From Rhodospirillales bacterium (GTDB lineage: Bacteria; Pseudomonadota; Alphaproteobacteria; Rhodospirillales; Defluviicoccaceae), in contig JAHCKI010000009.1 of the NCBI GenBank assembly GCA_026125865.1, positions 1-20,035 on the forward strand: 20,035 nucleotides of DNA. Direction: 5' to 3'. Each line of letters opens with the position of its first letter. Positions within the stretch are counted from its first letter, which is position 1. Shown here piece after piece: positions 15,556 through 20,035 of this stretch. Made by a program: the position numbers and the translations under genes. The notes beneath the pieces were generated by a model. It was not told the DNA's origin and searched no databases. It saw only the letters and a program-made list of their open reading frames with translations.

Positions 15556-16572
15556 CTACTCGACAAGCTCGAACATCATCAGCAAGGTTTGCTGAAAGAT
15601 GCTGAAGTTGTCGTCCGAGACCAAGTAGACGAGCGTGCGTCCCGTCTCGTCGGTGCGAACGGCGATACCCTCCATGTTGTCCAGTGTCATGCCGTTTCCG
15701 AGGCGGGCGATGATTTCGCCTTGAAGGTCGGCGCCGGCAACGATGGATTCGGCGGGAATGATGCGGATGAGCGCGTTCAATGGCGGAAAGCGGCGCTCCA
15801 AAAGGATGATGTCACCATTTGGCAGTGTCGCCGCGCCGGTTGGGTGAAAACCGAATTCGGTGACCACCACGAGCGCGGACCAGGCGCCATTTTCCTCCTG
15901 TACCCAGCCGCGAATGCCGTCACCCGCCCGCAATTCCTCGCTGAACATGAGGAGTCGCCCGTCGGAGAGATCGGTGAGCGCTTCGATCCCGCCATTGGGC
16001 GGCAGTGCAACGGTCTCCTCGGGCACCGGAACGGGATCGGGACGAGACTCCAGTCGGGCGTAACGAAACAGGCGGTTGCTTCATTCGAAGGCGACGATCA
16101 TGGCGCCGTCGTCTGATCGGGCCGCCAGCGCTTCGGCGTCTCGCCCCCGGGAAGCGCCGACCAGGGGGCCCATGGTGACGTTCCGAATGCCGACGAGGCG
16201 GCCACGAGAATACATGGGCTGCGCGCGCACCCAATGCCCCCTGTCCGACAGCGCGACGAGCGTGTTGCCGTCGGCGGAGACATCGAGCGCCGACAACCCG
16301 CCGAAGCGTTGATCCGTGGATAGCAGATTAAGCCCGCCGAGGTAGCGGAGACGGCCGACGATTTGCCGTTCCGGATCGAGATGGTCGAACGGCACCACGT
16401 GGGCGGCGACGTCAACGGCGGTTCCCTTGACCTTCGCGTCCGACGCCGGTGACGCGAATGAAGAGAATACCACCATCGCCGCGGCGGCCAGGAAAGTCGT
16501 CAGGTGGAGGGCTGTGTTTGGCATTGCCAATGCATACGGCTTGGTGCACGAAACACCAACCGCCATTTTCAT
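15556..16572 (-). pseudogene. Phytase-like esterase, interrupted by an in-frame TGA
   Basis: Two open stretches (16572-16084 and 16080-15556) lie in the same frame and are separated only by TGA at 16083-16081 (codon 164 of about 338). Read through, the protein has a signal-type N-terminus (LTTFLAAAAMVVFSSFASPA). It then has LNLLSTDQRFGGLSALDVSA, the DRGHWVRAQP motif and VGASRGRDAEALAARSDDGA before the stop. After it come NRLFRYARLE, GGIEALTDLSDGRLLMFSEE and LDNMEGIAVRTDETGRTLVY, typical of esterase-like phytase-domain (PF13449) secreted proteins. The family usually has an arginine after AFE, and CGA to TGA is a single transition. The ATG at 16572 follows GAGGGG; an ATG at 16566 with GGAGG 7 nt upstream is equally likely. 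It converges on glmS with an 18-bp gap. Confidence 0.75.
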
Positions 16573-16662
16573 GCCTCCCCTCAACGGTCAACCACGCTCG
16601 GTCGCCAACCCGCGTGCGAATAGGGGCGGGACGGCGGCATTGCCAATCCGAGCGGCGACACT

Positions 16663-16686
16663 ACCTATTGTTCGACCTATTGTTCG
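16663..16686. repeat. 12-bp perfect tandem duplication
   Basis: ACCTATTGTTCG occurs twice in direct succession in the divergent region between the phytase-like gene and the 59-aa membrane peptide gene, 27 bp before the latter's ATG. It could be a duplicated regulator half-site or a slippage product. Confidence 0.6.
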
Positions 16687-16713
16687 ACAGGTCTCGCGCG
16701 CCAAGGAGGCAAA

Positions 16714-16893
16714 ATGTTCGGTCTCGAACTCGGATTTTTCGGTCTGATCATCCTGATCGCGGTTGTTTACGCCATCGTCAAAACGGTGCAGAGCGCTGCA
16801 TCAACGGGCGTGAAAGTCGTGTGGATCGTTGCGATCCTGATCTTTCCGCTTTTCGGTTTTCTGGCTTGGTTGCTGTTCGGTCCGCGGTCGTAA
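16714..16893 (+). CDS. PLDc_N-like small membrane protein, 59 aa
   Basis: A short two-helix inner-membrane peptide. Helix 1 is LGFFGLIILIAVVYAIVKTV, a polar turn QSAASTGVKVVW follows, and helix 2 is IVAILIFPLFGFLAWLLFGP with a basic-polar end RS. The pattern K-x-x-W-x3-hydrophobic-P-x-x-G-x3-W-x-x-FG is what the phospholipase D N-terminal (PLDc_N, PF13396) segment shows. These domains also occur as stand-alone peptides of unknown role. Strong GGAGG sits 6 nt before the ATG. It is alone, converges on the OmpW gene, and a 9-bp hairpin follows at 16926-16949. Confidence 0.85.
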   Translation: MFGLELGFFGLIILIAVVYAIVKTVQSAASTGVKVVWIVAILIFPLFGFLAWLLFGPRS

Positions 16894-16925
16894 GCATGTA
16901 CGGGGACGAAACCCAAAAAGGATTG

Positions 16926-16949
16926 GGGCGGCAGATGCTCCTGCCGCCC
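16926..16949 (-). terminator. Hairpin between the PLDc_N-like and OmpW genes
   Basis: GGGCGGCAG / CTGCCGCCC form a perfect 9-bp stem with a 6-nt loop. On the minus strand the stem is followed after a few bases by CCTTTTTGGG, so it best serves the OmpW gene, 47 bp downstream of its stop. On the plus strand no T-run follows. Confidence 0.6.
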
Positions 16950-16996
16950 TCCATGTCGATCAGGCCGCGTTCAGTTAGCGGAGCGACCGTATCCTT

Positions 16997-17650
16997 TTAG
17001 AAGCGGACGCCGACGCCGACGCCGACGATCCAATGGTCAATATCCACATCGTTGGCGCGAATGGTGCCGGCCGCGCTGCTGACCGTTACGTCGGTGTTGA
17101 AGAACACTTTCTTGACGTCGAGGTTGAGGCTCCAGCGCTCGCCGATGGCCACGTCGACGCCGGCCTGCAATGCCCAACCAAACCCGTCGTCGTAGTCCAC
17201 GTTGTGGATGATGGCGGGGGCGCCATCCTCGTTCTGGCCATAGAAAATGTGATAGGCGACGCCAGCGCCCAGATACGGGCTGATGTCACTTTTCGGGAAC
17301 AAGTGGTACTGCGCCGTCAGGACCGGCGGTATGACCCAGACTTCACCCAACGGCACCCGGCCGAGGGTGGAGCCATTGACGATCGGCTTGAAACGCGCCG
17401 TGGCGAGGATCAGCTCGGCGGCGATGTTCTCGGTGAAGAAGTACGTAAAATCCAGTTCCGGTACGATCGTTTCATCGAGCGTGACGTCGCCGCCAATTAG
17501 ATCGGTGGTGCCGTCTTCCTGCGGAATGATGCCAATGGCCCGCAAACGGACAAGAAGATCGCCCGCATCTTTGGCCTGAGCAATGCCGGAGACCGTCATT
17601 GCCATGCCGACTGCGAGCGCGATCGATAAGGTCTTAAACAGTTTTTTCAT
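16997..17650 (-). CDS. OmpW family outer membrane protein
   Basis: A 217-residue outer-membrane beta-barrel protein. The signal peptide is MKKLFKTLSIALAVGMAMTV with cleavage likely after SGIAQA (residue 26). The mature N-terminus has the OmpW opening KDAGDLLVRLRAIGIIPQED. Diagnostic segments are PELDFTYFFTENIAAELILA, VIPPVLTAQYHLFPKSDISP, YLGAGVAYHIFYG and a final GVGVGVRF ending in Phe, as outer-membrane barrels need for assembly. OmpW forms an eight-stranded barrel with a hydrophobic channel. The ATG at 17650 follows GGTGGA and coincides with the signal peptide, so the longer frame to 17764 is not used. A hairpin terminator lies downstream at 16926-16949. Confidence 0.95.
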   Translation of the reverse strand: MKKLFKTLSIALAVGMAMTVSGIAQAKDAGDLLVRLRAIGIIPQEDGTTDLIGGDVTLDETIVPELDFTYFFTENIAAELILATARFKPIVNGSTLGRVPLGEVWVIPPVLTAQYHLFPKSDISPYLGAGVAYHIFYGQNEDGAPAIIHNVDYDDGFGWALQAGVDVAIGERWSLNLDVKKVFFNTDVTVSSAAGTIRANDVDIDHWIVGVGVGVRF

Positions 17651-17867
17651 AGTTCCACCCAGTACCCCAAAACTTGGTTCATGGTGGTGCGCTCGCCCGG
17701 CCGTACCCCTACGCTCATCACGGCTGGTAGAACTTGTCCACCCACACATTGCCCATAAAAACAATGCGGATTTGAGTCAAGGGAACGGTGCCTCTTTCGA
17801 GCCGCTCCGATGCGAAGACATTTTCAATGTTGCATTTTTGTAACGGAATCGACGGAACGAGGCCTTT

Positions 17868-18185
17868 TCAAACGTGATCGCGGATCAACTCGGCGACACG
17901 TTCCGGCGATTCGTCGAAGGCGATCCCCAGGCGATCACCCGCGGACCAGGCGACGCTCCCGCGAAAACCGCCGACCCGATCGATGTGCAAGGACACCGCG
18001 GTTCCCGCCGCCAGCGTTCTTTCGGCGAGAACATGCAGGCCGGAAATCGAAATGTTGCGGATGTCGCAGTTGAGGACATAGGGCGCCAAAGCGCTCTCCG
18101 CCGTCATGGTCGCGGACCACAAGACGGGAAAGCGGCGATGGACGCGCCGTTCCGCCGGGTTTATCGGAAAAGGTTTCTCGCTCAT
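17868..18185 (-). CDS. PilZ domain protein, 105 aa
   Basis: A single PilZ domain (c-di-GMP-binding fold). Both binding motifs are visible: ERRVHRRF (the RxxxR region at residues 12-19) and NISISG, which fits the (D/N)xSxxG signature at residues 44-49. Beta strands follow, with GSVAWSAGDRLGIAFDE typical of the C-terminal half. It probably binds cyclic di-GMP and acts on an unknown partner. The start is uncertain: ATG at 18185 is preferred, with GTG at 18191 also in frame and no strong ribosome binding site for either. It is a single gene, divergent from the DUF2141 gene. Confidence 0.9.
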   Translation of the reverse strand: MSEKPFPINPAERRVHRRFPVLWSATMTAESALAPYVLNCDIRNISISGLHVLAERTLAAGTAVSLHIDRVGGFRGSVAWSAGDRLGIAFDESPERVAELIRDHV

Positions 18186-18191
18186 CGTCAC

Positions 18192-18433
18192 AAAGGATTA
18201 CGCCCCGATACGCCAGTATAAAGTACCCGTTTGCATAAGCCAGCTCAACGGTTAAGGGCTTCGAATCGCAACGTTCATACCCATATCGCCGAGTGTTGCC
18301 AGGGAGCCACACTGAACTGGGAAAAGTTCTTGATATTGCGGGTTAGTCGCGACTGCCGTTGATGCCGTGCCAACTTTATCCCATATGGTTGGACGCGAAG
18401 GACTTGATCAGGGATCGCCGCGAGGAACGGATC
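18192..18433. other. Divergent intergenic region
   Basis: No gene is supported in these 242 bp. They should carry the promoters of the PilZ gene (minus) and the DUF2141 gene (plus). I could not pick a convincing promoter pair or dyad. An in-frame upstream extension of the DUF2141 reading (ATG at 18359) lacks a signal peptide at its N-terminus and is not favoured. Confidence 0.35.
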
Positions 18434-18946
18434 GTGTCTTGGATGGATACAATTCCAGCGAACTGGACCGCCAGGGTGTTGGTGCTGGCGATGGTCTTGA
18501 TGCTTGCGCCGCTGCAACCGGTGACGGCGAGCGACCTCGTCGTTCGCATCGAAGCGCTTCGATCCGCCAGCGGCAAGGTGCGCCTCGCGCTCTATGACGA
18601 CGCCGGCAGGTTTCTGCAAAAGGGCGCCGCCCATGGTGGCGCCGAAGTGCCTCCCGTCGAGACCGGTACGCAGGTTGTTTTTTCCGGGCTCGCCCCTGGA
18701 ACCTACGCGATCGCCGCCTATCATGACGAGAACGACAACGGCGATTTCGATACCGGTTTCCTCGGACTGCCGCTGGAAGGGTTCGGTTTCAGCAATGACG
18801 CGCCTGTTTTGCTCGGTGCGCCATCGTTCGACGAGGTGGCTGTCGATGTGCCGCAAGCGGGCACCGTGATCACCGTGCGCATGCGGTACTGGGACGGCGG
18901 CCGCCCGACCGCTTCCTTGTCCAACGCCAAGGCCATCGCCGAATAG
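18434..18946 (+). CDS. Secreted DUF2141 domain protein
   Basis: About 170 residues. The N-terminal hydrophobic segment ARVLVLAMVLMLAPLQPVTA is a signal peptide with cleavage near TAS. The mature domain starts DLVVRIEALRSASGKVRLAL. It carries the DUF2141 hallmark stretch AIAAYHDENDNGDFDTGFLG, followed by LPLEGFGFSNDA and the closing strand VITVRMRY. The role of these periplasmic or secreted beta-sandwich proteins is unknown. GTG at 18434 was chosen because GAGGA lies 7 nt upstream; ATG at 18443 is the alternative and changes only three residues. An intrinsic terminator follows at 19007-19028. Confidence 0.92.
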   Translation: MSWMDTIPANWTARVLVLAMVLMLAPLQPVTASDLVVRIEALRSASGKVRLALYDDAGRFLQKGAAHGGAEVPPVETGTQVVFSGLAPGTYAIAAYHDENDNGDFDTGFLGLPLEGFGFSNDAPVLLGAPSFDEVAVDVPQAGTVITVRMRYWDGGRPTASLSNAKAIAE

Positions 18947-19006
18947 GGCCGTTCCGCCGGCGGCACCCTTCGGTTCGCCCTTGCCCTCACCCGCCCGCTG
19001 ACGCTG

Positions 19007-19028
19007 GCCCTTGCGGGAAGGGCTTTTT
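19007..19028 (+). terminator. Intrinsic terminator after the DUF2141 gene
   Basis: GCCCTT / AAGGGC form a 6-bp stem with a GCGGG loop, followed directly by TTTTT. It lies 60 bp after the DUF2141 stop and 55 bp before htpG, so it isolates the two genes. Confidence 0.8.
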
Positions 19029-19082
19029 CCGCACATATCTGGCCGCAATGCCGTGTTGACCAAATGGGGAATTCGTTAAGCG

Positions 19083-20035
19083 ATGACGCAAGAAACTTTC
19101 ACCTTCCAAACCGAGGTCAACAAGCTCCTCGATATCGTCGCCCACTCGCTCTACTCCCATAAGGAAATTTTCCTCCGCGAACTCATCTCCAATGCTTCCG
19201 ACGCCTGCGATCGTCTGCGATATGCCGCGATCACCGATCCGGCGCTCACCGCCGGCGACACCGAGTTCAAGATCACGTTGTCGCTGGACAAGGACGCTCG
19301 AACCTTGACCATCGCCGACAATGGCATCGGCATGAACCATCAGGAGTTGGTGGAGAACCTCGGAACCATCGCCCGGTCGGGCACGCAGGCATTCGCGACC
19401 CAGCTCACCGGCGACGCCAAGAAGGACGTGGCGCTCATCGGTCAATTCGGCGTCGGTTTCTATTCGTCGTTCATGGTCGCCGACAGGGTCGAGGTCATTT
19501 CGCGCCGCGCCGGGGAGGATGGCGCCTGGTGCTGGTCATCGGACGGCAAGGGATCGTTCAGCATCGACGAGGCCGTGAGGGATGGCCGCGGCACGACCGT
19601 CGTGCTTCACCTCAAGGCCGACGAGAGCGAGTTCCTTGAAGAGACGCGTTTGCAGCACGTGGTCAAAACGTACTCGGACCACATCGGTTTTCCCATCGTC
19701 ATCGGCGAAGGCGACAAGGCCGAGACCGTCAATGCCGCGTCGTCCCTTTGGACGCGTCCGAAGAAGGATATCACGGACGAGCAATACAAGGAGTTCTATC
19801 ACCATGTCGGCCACACCTTCGACGAGCCGTGGCTGACGCTGCACAACACGGTGGAAGGCGTCGTCAGCTATACTAGCCTGTTGTTCGTGCCCACATCCGC
19901 ACCGTTCGACCTCTTCAATCCCGAGCGCAAGGGCCATATCAAGCTTTACGTCAAGCGCGTCTTCATCACAGACGACTGCGAGGGCATTCTGCCTTCCTAC
20001 CTTCGCTTCCTGCGCGGCGTCGTCGATTCCGAAGA
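19083..20035 (+). CDS. htpG: Chaperone HtpG (Hsp90), 5' part, cut by window edge
   Basis: The first 317 codons of a bacterial Hsp90, open to the window end. The N-terminal GHKL ATPase domain is complete: FQTEVNKLLDIVAHSLYSHK, LRELISNASDACDRLRY (E33, N37), DNGIGM (79-84), LGTIARSGTQAF and IGQFGVGFYSSFMVAD (119-134). The middle domain starts after about residue 215 with LWTRPKKDITDEQYKEFYHH and continues through YTSLLFVPTSAPFDLF, KLYVKRVFITDDCE and LPSYLRFLRGVVDSE, where a catalytic-loop Arg is expected. It folds client proteins under stress. There is no strong ribosome binding site, but MTQETFTFQTEV matches family N-termini. No heat-shock element was identified. Confidence 0.97.
   Translation, partial: MTQETFTFQTEVNKLLDIVAHSLYSHKEIFLRELISNASDACDRLRYAAITDPALTAGDTEFKITLSLDKDARTLTIADNGIGMNHQELVENLGTIARSGTQAFATQLTGDAKKDVALIGQFGVGFYSSFMVADRVEVISRRAGEDGAWCWSSDGKGSFSIDEAVRDGRGTTVVLHLKADESEFLEETRLQHVVKTYSDHIGFPIVIGEGDKAETVNAASSLWTRPKKDITDEQYKEFYHHVGHTFDEPWLTLHNTVEGVVSYTSLLFVPTSAPFDLFNPERKGHIKLYVKRVFITDDCEGILPSYLRFLRGVVDSE

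Noticed and set aside
16081..16083. Selenocysteine insertion at the in-frame TGA
   Set aside because: No suitable SECIS-like hairpin was noticed after the codon, and the family has Arg, not Cys, at this place.
16449..17000. Plus-strand 183-codon frame spanning the PLDc_N-like peptide
   Set aside because: It overlaps the 59-residue gene in another frame. The short gene has a strong ribosome binding site and clear two-helix family pattern, while this frame has neither.
1..20035. CRISPR array, prophage or integrative element
   Set aside because: No regularly spaced repeats, integrase, capsid or mobilisation genes were found. The only attachment-site hint is the deformed tRNA, which lacks an adjacent integrase.

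Overview
The window is about 20 kb of GC-rich DNA from what looks like an alphaproteobacterium, probably near Rhodospirillales. This placement is inferred from the divergent gph / glmU-glmS arrangement, alphaproteobacterial-type HIT, DUF1428 and OmpW proteins, a tRNA whose arms match the usual alphaproteobacterial tRNA-Phe, and overall codon use. No phage, IS transposase, CRISPR array or plasmid genes were seen. Most of the window is ordinary chromosome.

Layout. 1-1100: a small conserved-looking gene and a HIT-family hydrolase (minus strand), separated by a strong hairpin terminator. 1097-1957: an orphan HprK-like P-loop kinase. 1987-6966: a PadR regulator behind an elaborate inverted-repeat operator, then a membrane-fusion protein and an RND permease, the permease gene broken by a tight cluster of small indels. 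7003-9008: a minus-strand operon (TetR regulator, SRPBCC/AHSA1 protein, PhnB-like VOC protein, DUF1428 protein) driven from a promoter whose spacer carries a palindromic operator. 9060-10300: a secreted protein, a probable 74-residue membrane peptide and two short repeat-rich patches. 10307-10388: a tRNA-Phe-like gene with a deformed anticodon arm. 10570-11513: a frameshifted cation diffusion facilitator gene. 11538-15537: gph facing away from glmU-glmS, the amino-sugar supply for peptidoglycan and LPS. 15556-16572: a phytase-like esterase gene interrupted by one in-frame TGA. 16714-16893: a 59-residue PLDc_N-like membrane peptide. 16997-18946: OmpW porin, PilZ protein and a secreted DUF2141 protein. 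19083 to the edge: the first 317 codons of htpG (Hsp90).

How the parts work together. Two regulator-plus-effector units (PadR with RND efflux, TetR with three small enzymes) look like self-contained, ligand-responsive modules with visible autoregulatory sites. glmU and glmS act in the same pathway (fructose-6-P to UDP-GlcNAc) and are 17 bp apart. Three genes and one tRNA are damaged. Two of the genes show clustered frame changes, mostly explained by single-base losses, which suggests local consensus errors at least as strongly as true decay. The third is a point nonsense change.

No clearly new defence or biosynthetic system is visible. The best leads are the tRNA anomaly, the four-gene TetR operon with its possibly leaderless first gene, and the orphan HprK-like kinase.
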